Shown here: piece by piece, positions 18,081-26,613 of the stretch
Layout: the number at the start of each line of letters is the position of its first letter
Position numbering within the stretch: position 1 is the first letter of the stretch
NCBI RefSeq assembly: GCF_020523825.1
Contig: NZ_JAJALK010000009.1
Coordinates: 1 to 64,000, forward strand
DNA from: Methylobacterium brachiatum
GTDB lineage: Bacteria > Pseudomonadota > Alphaproteobacteria > Rhizobiales > Beijerinckiaceae
Direction of reading: 5' to 3'
DNA: 64,000 bases
The notes under the pieces: generated by a model
Seen by the model: only the letters and a program-made list of their open reading frames with translations
The model's database searches: none
Told to the model about the DNA's origin: nothing
Translations under genes and position numbers: made by a program

Positions 18081-18157
18081 GCCGATGCGCCAGACGGCGC
18101 CAAACCGTCGTTCTGCGCGCCTGGGCTTGCGGTTCATGATCTCGCGAGAGTTCCACC

Positions 18158-19558
18158 ATGGACACACGCACACGCCGCCTGTTGGAAGCGCCTCTTGTAC
18201 CGACCCTGGCTCGGATGGCCGCACCCAACGTCACAGTGATGGTGGTCCAGACTTCAGTCGGGCTGATCGAGACGTACTTCGTGTCGACGCTTGGCACCGA
18301 CGCACTGGCCGGGATGGCCCTCGTCTTCCCGGTGGTGATGCTGGTCCAGATGCTCTCCGCCGGCGGCATGGGCGGCGCGATCCAGTCGGTGGTCTCGCGA
18401 ACCCTCGGTGCCGGCCGGCAGGCGGACGCCGGACTTCTGGCCTGGCACGCGACGGCGATCGGCCTAGTGCTCGGGATTGCGACGAGCCTCGTCGCGATCC
18501 CGTTCGGGCCAACCCTCTACGCGTTCATGGGCGGGGAAGGTGGTTCGCTCCATGCTGCGACCACCTATGCGGGCATCGTCCTCGGCTGCGCGGTCCTGAT
18601 CTGGTTGTTCAACGCCCTGTCGGCGGTGATCCGTGGCACCGGCAATATGGGGCTTCCGGCCTTGGTCACCTGCGTCGAGGCTCTGGTGCTCGTCCCACTC
18701 TCGCCCGCGCTGATCTTCGGCTGGGGGCCTTTTCCCGCGCTCGGCATTAGGGGTGGGGGCGTCGCGTTCGCCGTCTACTACGCGGTCGGCACGGCGGTGT
18801 TCGCATACTACCTGTGGTCAGGCCGCGGCGTGCTGCGTCCGAGCCGGCGCCTGCCGAGACTGACCTGGGCCCCGTCGCGGGAGATCCTGCGCATCGGGGT
18901 GCTCTCGGGCATCGCCAGCGTGACCTCCAACGTCACGGTTATCGCCGCCACCGCCTTCGTCGGGGCGGCCGGGCCTGCCGCCGTGGCTGGCTACGGGACA
19001 GGCGCACGGCTCGAATACCTGCTGGTGCCCCTCGTGTTCGGTCTCGGCTCGCCCATCGCGGCCATCGTCGGCACGGCGCTGGGGGCCGGCGACCACGCCC
19101 GCGCGCGTCGGGCCGCCATGACCGGTGCGGCCATCGCGGGCGTACTGACGGAGGGCATCGGGATCGCGGCGGCCCTGCATCCGGTGGCTTGGCTCGGCTT
19201 GTTCGGTGAGGACCCGGCAATGCTCGCCACGGGCTCCCTCTACCTGCGTGCCGTGGGTCCGTTCTACGGGTTCTTCGGCGCCGGCCTGGCCCTCTACTTC
19301 GCCGCCCAGGGCGCAGGGCGTGTCGGCTGGCCGGTCGCCGCCAGCCTGCTCCGGATGGTGGTGGCTCTCGGCGGGGCATGGACCGCCTCGGCGCTCGGCT
19401 TCGGGTTGAGCGGCATCTTCCTCGCGATGTCGGCCGGGTTCGTCGTGATGGGTCTCGTCAACGCGGCCGCATTCGCGACGGGCAGCATGATCCCTCGCGC
19501 TGCCATCGGTGAACCATCATTCGGTCCGCTGCCTCTCGCGCCTGCGTCGAAACCCTGA
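18158..19558 (+). CDS. MATE-family efflux transporter
   Basis: A 466-residue membrane protein with about twelve helices arranged as two similar halves, typical of MATE exporters that use a sodium or proton gradient. Recognisable segments are APNVTVMVVQTSVGLIETYF and ALAGMALVFPVVMLVQMLSA in the first half and AAVAGYGTGARLEYLLVPLV in the second. It starts 78 bases after the thiolase and may belong to the same transcript. Together with the RND pump it gives the cluster two independent export systems. The substrate is unknown. Confidence 0.88.
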   Translation: MDTRTRRLLEAPLVPTLARMAAPNVTVMVVQTSVGLIETYFVSTLGTDALAGMALVFPVVMLVQMLSAGGMGGAIQSVVSRTLGAGRQADAGLLAWHATAIGLVLGIATSLVAIPFGPTLYAFMGGEGGSLHAATTYAGIVLGCAVLIWLFNALSAVIRGTGNMGLPALVTCVEALVLVPLSPALIFGWGPFPALGIRGGGVAFAVYYAVGTAVFAYYLWSGRGVLRPSRRLPRLTWAPSREILRIGVLSGIASVTSNVTVIAATAFVGAAGPAAVAGYGTGARLEYLLVPLVFGLGSPIAAIVGTALGAGDHARARRAAMTGAAIAGVLTEGIGIAAALHPVAWLGLFGEDPAMLATGSLYLRAVGPFYGFFGAGLALYFAAQGAGRVGWPVAASLLRMVVALGGAWTASALGFGLSGIFLAMSAGFVVMGLVNAAAFATGSMIPRAAIGEPSFGPLPLAPASKP

Positions 19559-19585
19559 ACGCCCTGCCTTGCGGAGACATCATCG

Positions 19586-19957
19586 ATGCCTGCTACGTTC
19601 GATTGGCGACGTCTTGGCGACCGAGCGCTCCGTCTCCTGCTCTCGACGGTCTTCATTGTCGCGGGCGGAATGAAGCTCGCGGCGGTGGAGTTCGAGGTCT
19701 CGAACTTCGAACGCTTCGGCTACGCAAACTGGTTCATGTACGCCGTGGGCATCGCCCAATTACTCGGAGCGGCCTCGCTCTGGGTCCGGCGCTACGTCGC
19801 CTACGGGGCGCTGTTCCTGGCCGCCATGATGGCCGCCGGTGCCGTCAGTCACCTCCGTACCGGTGATCCGGCCGTCATGGCGGCTCCGGCGCTCGTGCTG
19901 CTGGCGCTTCTGTGCGGCCTGGCCTTCACTCGGCGAGGCGAGCTTTCCACCGCCTGA
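19586..19957 (+). CDS. DoxX-family membrane protein
   Basis: A 123-residue protein with four hydrophobic segments. The motifs LLLSTVFIVAGGMKLAAVEF, FGYANWFMYAVGIAQLLGAA and YVAYGALFLAAMMAAGAVSH are characteristic of DoxX/DUF4267-like proteins, quinone-linked or simple membrane proteins of uncertain role. It lies 28 bases downstream of the MATE gene with GGAG before the ATG, so co-transcription is likely. The third operator of the cluster follows it. Confidence 0.8.
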   Translation: MPATFDWRRLGDRALRLLLSTVFIVAGGMKLAAVEFEVSNFERFGYANWFMYAVGIAQLLGAASLWVRRYVAYGALFLAAMMAAGAVSHLRTGDPAVMAAPALVLLALLCGLAFTRRGELSTA

Positions 19958-20052
19958 CGCCGGATCAGAAATGCCTGTGACGACCGAGGGGCATGGCGCC
20001 GGCTCAGTAGCTTCGAAGGTCGCGGCAGGGCGAAAACTTCGCCCGCCGAGCC

Positions 20053-20082
20053 TTGATAATAAAGATTATGAACTTAATCTAT
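20053..20082 (+). promoter_or_regulatory. Promoter with inverted copy of the TetR-type operator
   Basis: TTGATA (20053-20058) and TAATCT (20075-20080) are spaced by 16 bases. The complement of 20065-20082 reads ATAGATTAAGTTCATAAT, matching 15 of 18 bases of the site at 15143. The surrounding stretch is unusually AT-rich for this window. It probably starts the SDR operon. Confidence 0.5.
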
Positions 20083-20126
20083 TAGCGCGGGCGGCGGTCG
20101 GCCCGCCGCCTCAACGGGAGGACAAC

Positions 20127-20948
20127 GTGGCCCAGGGAAGCATCAAGACCGCAATCGTCACGGGCGCCGCCTCCGGCATCGGGCTGTCGACCGCGCAAGC
20201 CCTGGCGGCTGCGGGCTACCGGGTGTTCGGGACCAGCCGGAAGGCCGCCCCGGACATGGGCGGCGGGACCAGGATGCTCGTTTGCGACGTCACCGACGAG
20301 GCGTCCGTGGCCGACATGGTCGAGACGGTCTTCGGAGAGACCGGTCGCGTCGACCTTCTCGTGAACAACGCCGGCTTCGGCATCAGCGGCCCGGCCGAGG
20401 AGACCTCGGTCGCGCAGGCCCAGGCCATGTTCGACGTGAACCTGTTCGGCGTGATCCGGACGACCCAGGCGGTCCTCCCCCTGATGCGCGCCCAGAAGGG
20501 TGGCCGGATCGTCAACGTCAGCTCGGTGCAGGGCTTCATACCGGCCCCGTTCATGGCGCTGTACGGCGCCAGCAAGCACGCGGTCGAGGGCTACTCGGAG
20601 TCCCTCGACCACGAGGTCCGTGGCCAGGGCATCCGGGTCGTGCTCGTCGAGCCTGCCTTCACGAAAACCGCCTTCGACCAGAACCTGGTCCAGCCGGACA
20701 AGTCCCTCGACATCTACGCGGCGGACCGTGCCGGACGAGGCAGGTTCTGGAGCGAGGTCATGAAGACGGCCGACGAACCGGAGGTCGTGGCGAAGGTGAT
20801 CGTGAAGGCCGCCACGGCGGTGGCACCCAGGCGCCGCTACGCCGCGGGACCCAAGGCCCGGCAGGTCAGCTTGCTGCGTCGGTTCGTTCCAGCCAGCGCC
20901 TTCGACAAGGCTCTCAGGAAGGAGATGCAACTTCCGCCGGCGTCATGA
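20127..20948 (+). CDS. SDR-family oxidoreductase (classical)
   Basis: A 273-residue short-chain dehydrogenase. The NAD(P)-binding motif TGAASGIG is at about residues 12-19, NNAG at about 82-85, and the catalytic YxxxK pair is Tyr146/Lys150 in YGASKHAVEG. The upstream Ser is in IVNVSSVQGF. The GTG at 20127 follows GGGAGGAC; earlier in-frame starts would add non-protein-like residues. Arg residues after the first strand (TSRKAA) favour NADP(H). The substrate is unknown but probably a hydroxy or keto acyl compound or alcohol. The next SDR gene is 49 bases downstream. Confidence 0.88.
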   Translation: MAQGSIKTAIVTGAASGIGLSTAQALAAAGYRVFGTSRKAAPDMGGGTRMLVCDVTDEASVADMVETVFGETGRVDLLVNNAGFGISGPAEETSVAQAQAMFDVNLFGVIRTTQAVLPLMRAQKGGRIVNVSSVQGFIPAPFMALYGASKHAVEGYSESLDHEVRGQGIRVVLVEPAFTKTAFDQNLVQPDKSLDIYAADRAGRGRFWSEVMKTADEPEVVAKVIVKAATAVAPRRRYAAGPKARQVSLLRRFVPASAFDKALRKEMQLPPAS

Positions 20949-20997
20949 CTACTGGGATCATCCCGACCATTAGCAAATATTACAACCGAGGAAGCAC

Positions 20998-21843
20998 ATG
21001 AAACTGCAAGACATCGACTATGCCCGCTCGACTGCTCTCGTCACGGGCGCCAGTTCAGGCATCGGTCGCGCAATCGCATTCGAGCTCGCCGCACGCGGGA
21101 TCAGGAAAATGGTGGTCGTCGCCCGCGGCGAGGAGAAGCTCGCCAAGGCCGCGTCCGAACTCAGGCAGTCGGCCCCGGGCATCGACGTGCGGGAGATCAG
21201 CATCGATCTGTCGAAGCACGACGCGCCGGCGGAGATTCAACGGCAGGTCGAGGCTTGGGGCTGGCAGGTCGACCTGCTGGTGAACGACGCGGGGATAGCG
21301 CGTAAGCAGCTCTTCGCCAAAGACATGGAAACGGACATCTCGCTCCTGACCGTCGACCTGATGATCCGGGCGGTCATAGACCTGTCCCTCCGCTTCCTTC
21401 CGCCGATGGTCGAGCGGGGTCATGGCGGCATCCTGAACGTCTGCTCGACGGCGGCCTACAATCCCGTCCCCTTCACCGCGATGTACGCCGCGAGCAAGGC
21501 GTTCATGCTCTCGTGGTCTCAGGCGGTCCGTGAGGAGAATCGTGACACCGGTGTCCGGGTGGCCTGCATCGTGCCCGGCGTGACGGAGACCAACCTCGAC
21601 GGCGATGGCCACGGCGAGCGTCGCGGGCTCCTGGATGCGGTCGGCATCGACCAGCCGGAAGATGTCGCGAAGGCTGCCGTCGATGCCCTTGAGGAGAACG
21701 CCGCCCAGAGCATCGTCGGCACCAACAACAAGCTTCTGAAAGTGGCCCAGGGCCTGCTGCCGGACTCGCTCAATGCTCGCTTGATAAGCAAGGCCCGGGG
21801 CGCGCCCGAGGAGAGCGACAACGTCGGTCCGAACCAAGGCTGA
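20998..21843 (+). CDS. SDR-family oxidoreductase (DltE-like)
   Basis: A 281-residue second short-chain dehydrogenase with TGASSGIGRAIAFELAARGI near the N terminus, a VNDAGIA variant of the NNAG motif (Asn-Asp), and catalytic Tyr163/Lys167 in YAASKAFMLSWS. The C-terminal half (VACIVPGVTETNLDG) is typical of the DltE/YqjQ-like subgroup. It is only distantly similar to the preceding SDR, so the pair probably catalyses different steps rather than being a recent duplication. A hairpin about 70 bases after the stop suggests the transcript ends there. Confidence 0.87.
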   Translation: MKLQDIDYARSTALVTGASSGIGRAIAFELAARGIRKMVVVARGEEKLAKAASELRQSAPGIDVREISIDLSKHDAPAEIQRQVEAWGWQVDLLVNDAGIARKQLFAKDMETDISLLTVDLMIRAVIDLSLRFLPPMVERGHGGILNVCSTAAYNPVPFTAMYAASKAFMLSWSQAVREENRDTGVRVACIVPGVTETNLDGDGHGERRGLLDAVGIDQPEDVAKAAVDALEENAAQSIVGTNNKLLKVAQGLLPDSLNARLISKARGAPEESDNVGPNQG

Positions 21844-21911
21844 GGCACGACGCCTCGTCAGACAGCCGTCCGACGACCAACGTCGCCCCTGACGCAGGCG
21901 CGTGTGAAATG

Positions 21912-21939
21912 GGTGGACGACGGAGTATCCGTCTCCACC
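21912..21939 (+). terminator. Hairpin after the SDR pair
   Basis: GGTGGA and GACGG pair with CCGTC and TCCACC across a five-base loop with one bulged C. It lies between the SDR operon and the alpha/beta hydrolase gene. There is no T-run. Confidence 0.45.
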
Positions 21940-22018
21940 AGTCATAACAGCGCTCGCTCATCCGGCGGGTGAGGACGCTCTTCAGGAGAACGTCGCTTGT
22001 CCGGGGCGATTTAAAAAG

Positions 22019-22870
22019 ATGCTTTTCACCTCGGCGGCTCGCAGGCTGAACTCGATCTCCCCCAGTTATTCACGGGGGGACCTCGAACTCATATCCCGGC
22101 CTGCGATTTCTGGCCGTCCATCCATATCGTTGCTTTTCGTCCACGGCATCAACGTCGGCGCCTGGGTGTGGGAAGACCACTTCCTCGACTATTTCGCGAA
22201 GGTTGGGTTCAATGCTCATGCGGTGAGCCTGCGCGGCCACGGACGCAGCTGGGGCTCCGAACACATCCGGGAATGGACGCTGGCCGACTACGTCGATGAC
22301 CTGGTCGAGGCGACCGGGCGGATCGAGGGGGCCCTCGTCCTGGTCGGCCATTCGCTCGGCGGTGCCGTCGTCCAGAAGTTCGTTCAGGGTGGGGGACGGG
22401 CCGCCGGCATGGCCTTGATGGCTTCGGTCCCGCCTTGGGGCCTCGCTCCGTCGGCCTTCCGCATGGCCACTCGGTCACCGCAGATGCTCACGGTCCTGCT
22501 GGAGATGTCGTCAGGACACCGTCCTCCGGCCGACAAGGGGTTGTTACGGCGGATGCTGTTCACGCCGGATACGCCTGACATCGAGCTCGATAGGTTTCTC
22601 TTACGCGTCGGCCCTGAATCGCCGAAGCTGAAGCTGCAACTCCAAGGGTGGCCGCCGCTCGCCCCCTCTCCTTGGCTCGCGCCTAAGGTCTTCGTGCTCG
22701 GCGCAGCAGACGACGCCATCGTCCCCATCGACGAGGTCTGGCGGACCGGTCTGTACTACGGATGCCTCCCCGAACTCGTACCGGGGCTCGGCCACATGGT
22801 CATGTCGGGACCTCGATGGAGGGCATCGGCGGTCCGTCTTGAGAAATGGCTCAAGGCAAAATTCATGTGA
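22019..22870 (+). CDS. Alpha/beta hydrolase
   Basis: A 283-residue alpha/beta-hydrolase. The oxyanion HG motif is in LLFVHGINVGAWVW, the nucleophile Ser112 sits in the elbow GHSLGGAVV, the acid is probably Asp in GAADDAIVP and the His is in GLGHMVMSG. No signal peptide is present. Ester, lactone or lipid hydrolysis is likely. It is the last gene of the putative efflux-catabolism cluster, but it has its own upstream region with no obvious copy of the 18-bp operator. The ribosome binding site is weak. Confidence 0.85.
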   Translation: MLFTSAARRLNSISPSYSRGDLELISRPAISGRPSISLLFVHGINVGAWVWEDHFLDYFAKVGFNAHAVSLRGHGRSWGSEHIREWTLADYVDDLVEATGRIEGALVLVGHSLGGAVVQKFVQGGGRAAGMALMASVPPWGLAPSAFRMATRSPQMLTVLLEMSSGHRPPADKGLLRRMLFTPDTPDIELDRFLLRVGPESPKLKLQLQGWPPLAPSPWLAPKVFVLGAADDAIVPIDEVWRTGLYYGCLPELVPGLGHMVMSGPRWRASAVRLEKWLKAKFM

Positions 22871-23480
22871 TTGTAGTCCATTGTCTGCTTTTGAATTCGG
22901 CCAGGCCGCCCGCGAACGACTGCGTTGGGTCGGTAGAAGCCCGTCTGCTATTCCGGTGCCTCTTCGCCGAAGCGGACCAGCAGCTTTCGGCCAGGTTCGG
23001 CCATTCCGATCGCCCAACGAAGTGCTGGCCGAATCGGAAGCAGCCGTTTGAGGGCACCCTGTCTGAGCATCGCGCGGTTGCGAGCGGACGGCAGTTTATC
23101 GGCCAGCAGTCATCGTCCTCCCGGCCACGAACACGGGTCGCGAACGCCAGTTCAAATCCCAATAGGTCCGCCCAATCGAGAGACCAGTGCAACCGGTTTC
23201 ACAGAGGCCGCGCATAGGTCGACCCATCGGCCGGGGTTGATCTCTGCTACACCTGACTGCTACCCCGCGAGGGCAGGGGCCTTTTCTAAGTCATTGATTT
23301 TATTGGTGTTGGCAAATTCGGACGATTGTCCCGCTCCCTCCGCGATCTGACCCGCCAAAAATCGAACCCGATCAGCAGGTTGCCGAAGCCCATCCTAGTC
23401 CTGCTCGTCGCGGGACCGAAACCCCGCCCGTAGGGGATGCGCGGGCGGCGCTCAAGGCCGTCGGTGACATCCTCGAACCG
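22871..23480. other. About 600 bases without a convincing gene
   Basis: ORFs on both strands lack the expected codon bias. Words such as TTTCGGCCAGGTTCGGCC and CTGGCCGAATCGGAAGC around 22,980-23,045 resemble those in the gap at 4,740, pointing to a dispersed intergenic repeat. A tRNA T-loop-like GTTCAAATCCC at about 23,150 is not part of a foldable tRNA. Confidence 0.45.
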
Positions 23481-23491
23481 GGGAGGATGCG

Positions 23492-23656
23492 TTGGTCTAC
23501 AGTCTGATCATCATGCTGGCCGGATCCGGCTCCGCGATCGGGTCGGTGGAGTTCAACACCAAGGACGTCTGCGAGACGGCGGCCAAAGCGATCGCCAAGG
23601 CCGACCGCCCCTACGCCGGAGCCTCCGCGATAACCGTCTGCGTGGCCGAGGGCTAG
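23492..23656 (+). CDS. Small hypothetical protein, 54 aa
   Basis: The TTG start at 23492 has GGGAGG five bases upstream. The protein begins with a hydrophobic strand or helix (VYSLIIMLAGSGSAIGSVEF) and continues NTKDVCETAAKAIAKADRPY, ending ITVCVAEG. Two Cys residues, one in the helix and one in the last strand, could form a disulphide. The layout (strand, strand, helix, strand) recurs in small hypothetical proteins of Methylobacterium-type genomes, usually annotated without function. It stands alone. Confidence 0.55.
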   Translation: MVYSLIIMLAGSGSAIGSVEFNTKDVCETAAKAIAKADRPYAGASAITVCVAEG

Positions 23657-23729
23657 GCGCGCGGCACATGCGCCCAGTCAGCAAGCGCTGCATGCATTCG
23701 AACAGCGCAAGCCTGCCTGTTCTTTGCAT

Positions 23730-23766
23730 TTGACCTTCGCGCATAAGTGGTATTTACCACCGTAAA
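23730..23766 (+). promoter_or_regulatory. Promoter with overlapping palindromes
   Basis: TTGACC (23730-23735) precedes GTGGTATTTACCAC (23747-23760), a perfect palindrome, which overlaps a second one, TTTAC-CACC-GTAAA (23753-23766). The region is AT-rich relative to its surroundings. Both palindromes sit where a -10 element would be and are probably an operator for the oxygenase-like gene at 23824. Confidence 0.45.
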
Positions 23767-23823
23767 TCTACAACTTGCACTCATAATAAACTGTGAAGTG
23801 TTTTGTCCGATCGAGGCGCTTCC

Positions 23824-24543
23824 ATGAACTTCGTCAGACGAGACCCGTCCGGAACCCTGGTCGGTGCGCTGGCGGCGCAGATCGACGCGAACGGCTACGC
23901 CGTGATCGAGGATTACGTCGCGCCGGATGAGTTGCGCGGCGCGCAGGCCTTTGTCGCCGATGCGATCGCGGCCAATGGCGGCGAGTATGTCGGATTCACC
24001 GGGACCGAGCGTCTCGGCGGGACGTTCCTGGCCGACCTGCCCGAGGATCCGGATTTCGTGGCCCTGTGCCGGGGCATCTACGCGCGGGCGGTGGGCAAGC
24101 CCGCGCCGGAGGTCGGGTTCTACCAGATCCTGCGCTGCCTCTCAGGCCGCGGCGCCCGGGCGCATTCGATGCGCTTCCACTACGATTCCTACGTCCTGAC
24201 GGCGCTGATCCCGATCGTGGTGCCCGAGCGCGGCAGTCCCGGACGGCTGATCATCCTCCCCAGCACCCGCGGCCTTCGCCGGACCTATCTCGGCAACCTC
24301 GTCGACAAGGTGCTGGTCGACAACCGGCTCGCGCAGGCGCTGCTGAACGTGGCCTATCGCCGGGGCAGCCGGCGCATGATCCGGCTCTCGCTCAAGCCCG
24401 GAAACCTGTATTTCTTCTGGGGCTACCGCTCGCTGCACACGAACGAGCCGTGCGACGCCGATGCGATCCGCGCCACCGCGCTGCTGCACTACGCCGACCC
24501 GCACGCGGACAGCCGGGTGAAGCGGGCGCTGCGCCGACGCTGA
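23824..24543 (+). CDS. Phytanoyl-CoA dioxygenase-like 2OG-Fe(II) protein
   Basis: A 239-residue protein. The N-terminal part (IDANGYAVIEDYVAPDELRG) has the usual opening of phytanoyl-CoA dioxygenase-like proteins. An HxD iron-binding motif is in MRFHYDSYVLTALIPI, and the distal His and the Arg for 2-oxoglutarate are plausibly in YRSLHTNEP and DAIRATALLHY. Members hydroxylate diverse small molecules using Fe(II), O2 and 2-oxoglutarate. The ATG at 23824 is preferred over a TTG at 23803. It converges with the ABC transporter operon, with only 15 bases between the stop codons. The substrate is unknown. Confidence 0.7.
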   Translation: MNFVRRDPSGTLVGALAAQIDANGYAVIEDYVAPDELRGAQAFVADAIAANGGEYVGFTGTERLGGTFLADLPEDPDFVALCRGIYARAVGKPAPEVGFYQILRCLSGRGARAHSMRFHYDSYVLTALIPIVVPERGSPGRLIILPSTRGLRRTYLGNLVDKVLVDNRLAQALLNVAYRRGSRRMIRLSLKPGNLYFFWGYRSLHTNEPCDADAIRATALLHYADPHADSRVKRALRRR

Positions 24544-24558
24544 GGCCTCGGCCCGAGC

Positions 24559-26409
24559 TCACGCCGCCGCGACCCGCGTGGCGGCGGCCTCCCAATCCGA
24601 CCCCCAATCCTGCACCACGTGGCCCGGGGAGACCTCCCGGTAGAGGCGCTCGGGCGGGACGTAGTCCGGCGCGCGGATCGGGCTGCGGATCTCGTCGTCC
24701 GGCAGGGCGTGCCGGTCTCGGCGGCGGGCCGGGTCGGGGACCGGGACGGCGGCGAGCAGCTTCTTCGTGTAGGGATGCTGCGGGTCGCCGAACACCGCCG
24801 CGCGCGGACCGATCTCGACGATCTCGCCGAGATACATCACCGCCACCCGGTGGCTCACCCGCTCGACCACGGCCATGTCGTGGGAGATGAACAGGTAGGC
24901 GAGCCCCATCTCGGCCTGCAGGTCGAGCATCAGGTTGACCACCTGCGCCTTCACCGAGACGTCGAGCGCCGAGACCGCCTCGTCGGCGACGATCAGGCGG
25001 GGGCGTAAAGCCAGCGCCCGGGCGATGCAGATCCGCTGGCGCTGGCCGCCGGAGAATTCGTGCGGGAACCGTCCGGCGGCCTCGGCCGGCAGCCCCACCC
25101 GGGTCAGCAGCGCCTCGGCCCGTTCCCGCGCCTCGCGAGCGGTGGCGAGGCGGTTGATCAGCAGGGGCTCGGCCACCGCGGCGCCGACGCTCATGCGCGG
25201 ATCGAGGCTGGCGAAGGGGTCCTGAAAAATCATCTGCATCCGCTGGCGGCGCGTGCGCAGAGCCTTGGCGTCGAGGCCGGCGATGTCCTCGCCGTCGAGC
25301 ACGACCGAGCCGGAGAGGGGCTCGACCAGGCGCAGGATCGAGCGGCCGGTGGTGGACTTGCCGCAGCCGGATTCGCCGACCAGCGCCAGGGTCTCGCCGG
25401 CCGCGAGGCTGAACGAGACCCGCTCCACCGCGTGGACCCGGCCGGTCACCCGGCCGAACAGGCCGGAGCGGATCTCGAACCGGGTGGTCAGGTCGCGCAC
25501 CTCCAGGACCGGGCGCTCGGCCGCCCGGACGGTGTCGGGGGTCTCGGGCGTCGGCTCGGCGACCCCGGTGGCGCGGTCGATCACGGGAAAGCGCATCGGC
25601 CGGGCCCGGCCCGCCATGGCGCCGAGCCGCGGCACGGCGGCGAGCAGGGCCCGGGTGTAGGGATCCTCCGGCGCGGAGAAGATCCGGGCGGTGGGGCCGG
25701 TCTCCACGGCGCGGCCGCGATACATCACCACCGTGCGGTCGGCGATCTCGGCGACCACGCCCATGTCGTGGGTGATGAACAGGACCGACATGCCCTCCTC
25801 GTCCTGGAGGCTCTTGATCAGGTCGAGGATCTGGGCCTGGATCGTCACGTCGAGCGCCGTGGTCGGCTCGTCCGCGATCAGCAGCTTGGGCCGGCAGGCC
25901 AGCGCCATGGCGATCATCACCCGCTGGCGCATGCCGCCGGAGAACAGGTGCGGGTATTGATGGATCCGCGACCGGGCGCCCGGGATCCGGACCTTGTCGA
26001 GCAGCCGGACTACCTCGGCCTCGGCGGCGGCGCGCGACAGGCCCCGGTGCCGGATCAGCGCCTCGGCGATCTGGAAGCCGACGGTCAGGACCGGGTTCAG
26101 GGAGGTCATCGGCTCCTGGAAGATCATGGCGATGGAATCGCCCCGGACCCGGCGCATCTCGGCCTCGGGGGCGGCGAGCAGCTCGCGGCCCTCGAAGCGC
26201 ACGCTGCCGCCGATGCGGCTCGCGTCCCGGGCCAGCAGGCGCATGATCGACATCGCGCTGACGCTCTTGCCCGAGCCGGATTCGCCCACCAGCGCCACGG
26301 TCTCCCGGGGCCCGATGTCGAACGAGACGCCGTGCACCACCTCGCGCCACCGCCCGTCGGAGCGGAAGGCGGCGGTGAGGTCGCGCACCGACAGGATCGG
26401 ATCCGTCAC
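24559..26409 (-). CDS. Peptide-type ABC transporter, double ATPase (DppD-DppF fusion)
   Basis: A 616-residue protein with two complete ABC domains, about residues 5-255 and 300-555. Domain 1 has Walker A GESGSGKSVS and signature FSGGMRQR; domain 2 has Walker A GESGCGKSTT and signature FSGGQRQR. Each carries the oligopeptide-transporter C-terminal extension (HPYTKKLLAAVP near the end). This fused layout is as in YejF and GsiA. A GTG at 26418 is the longest start, but AGGAG lies at the correct distance only for the GTG at 26409. It is the last gene of the operon, separated from the permease by a REP-like repeat. Confidence 0.92.
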   Translation of the reverse strand: MTDPILSVRDLTAAFRSDGRWREVVHGVSFDIGPRETVALVGESGSGKSVSAMSIMRLLARDASRIGGSVRFEGRELLAAPEAEMRRVRGDSIAMIFQEPMTSLNPVLTVGFQIAEALIRHRGLSRAAAEAEVVRLLDKVRIPGARSRIHQYPHLFSGGMRQRVMIAMALACRPKLLIADEPTTALDVTIQAQILDLIKSLQDEEGMSVLFITHDMGVVAEIADRTVVMYRGRAVETGPTARIFSAPEDPYTRALLAAVPRLGAMAGRARPMRFPVIDRATGVAEPTPETPDTVRAAERPVLEVRDLTTRFEIRSGLFGRVTGRVHAVERVSFSLAAGETLALVGESGCGKSTTGRSILRLVEPLSGSVVLDGEDIAGLDAKALRTRRQRMQMIFQDPFASLDPRMSVGAAVAEPLLINRLATAREARERAEALLTRVGLPAEAAGRFPHEFSGGQRQRICIARALALRPRLIVADEAVSALDVSVKAQVVNLMLDLQAEMGLAYLFISHDMAVVERVSHRVAVMYLGEIVEIGPRAAVFGDPQHPYTKKLLAAVPVPDPARRRDRHALPDDEIRSPIRAPDYVPPERLYREVSPGHVVQDWGSDWEAAATRVAAA

Positions 26410-26465
26410 GGGGGTCACTCCTGATCAGTCCGGATTTCGTTCAGCAAGCAACCTCCTACCCTCGA

Positions 26466-26576
26466 CCTCATCCTGAGGTGCCGAAGCGCAGCGGAGGCCT
26501 CGAAGGAGCCCTCCAGGGATCGCGCGGCCGGCCGGGAGGCTCCTTCGGGGCTGCTGTGCAGCTCCTCAGGATGAGG
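26466..26576. repeat. REP-like inverted repeat inside the ABC operon
   Basis: CCTCATCCTGAGG (26466-26478) and its exact complement CCTCAGGATGAGG (26564-26576) bound a structure with further pairing (CCGAAGGAGCC-type words on both sides). Elements of this kind are dispersed in Methylobacterium-type genomes. Lying between the permease and ATPase genes, it could alter their relative expression by processing or partial termination. Confidence 0.7.
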
Positions 26577-26613
26577 GGGTCGGGTGGGAGATCCCCAGGC
26601 AGAACGCCCCACG

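Noticed and set aside
20949..20997. Possible fourth operator (GACCATTAG) before the second SDR gene
   Set aside because: Only the central CGACCAT word matches; the flanks do not align with the three good sites.
23140..23175. tRNA-like T-loop GTTCAAATCCC
   Set aside because: The flanking bases do not pair into a T-arm or acceptor stem, and no anticodon arm is found upstream.
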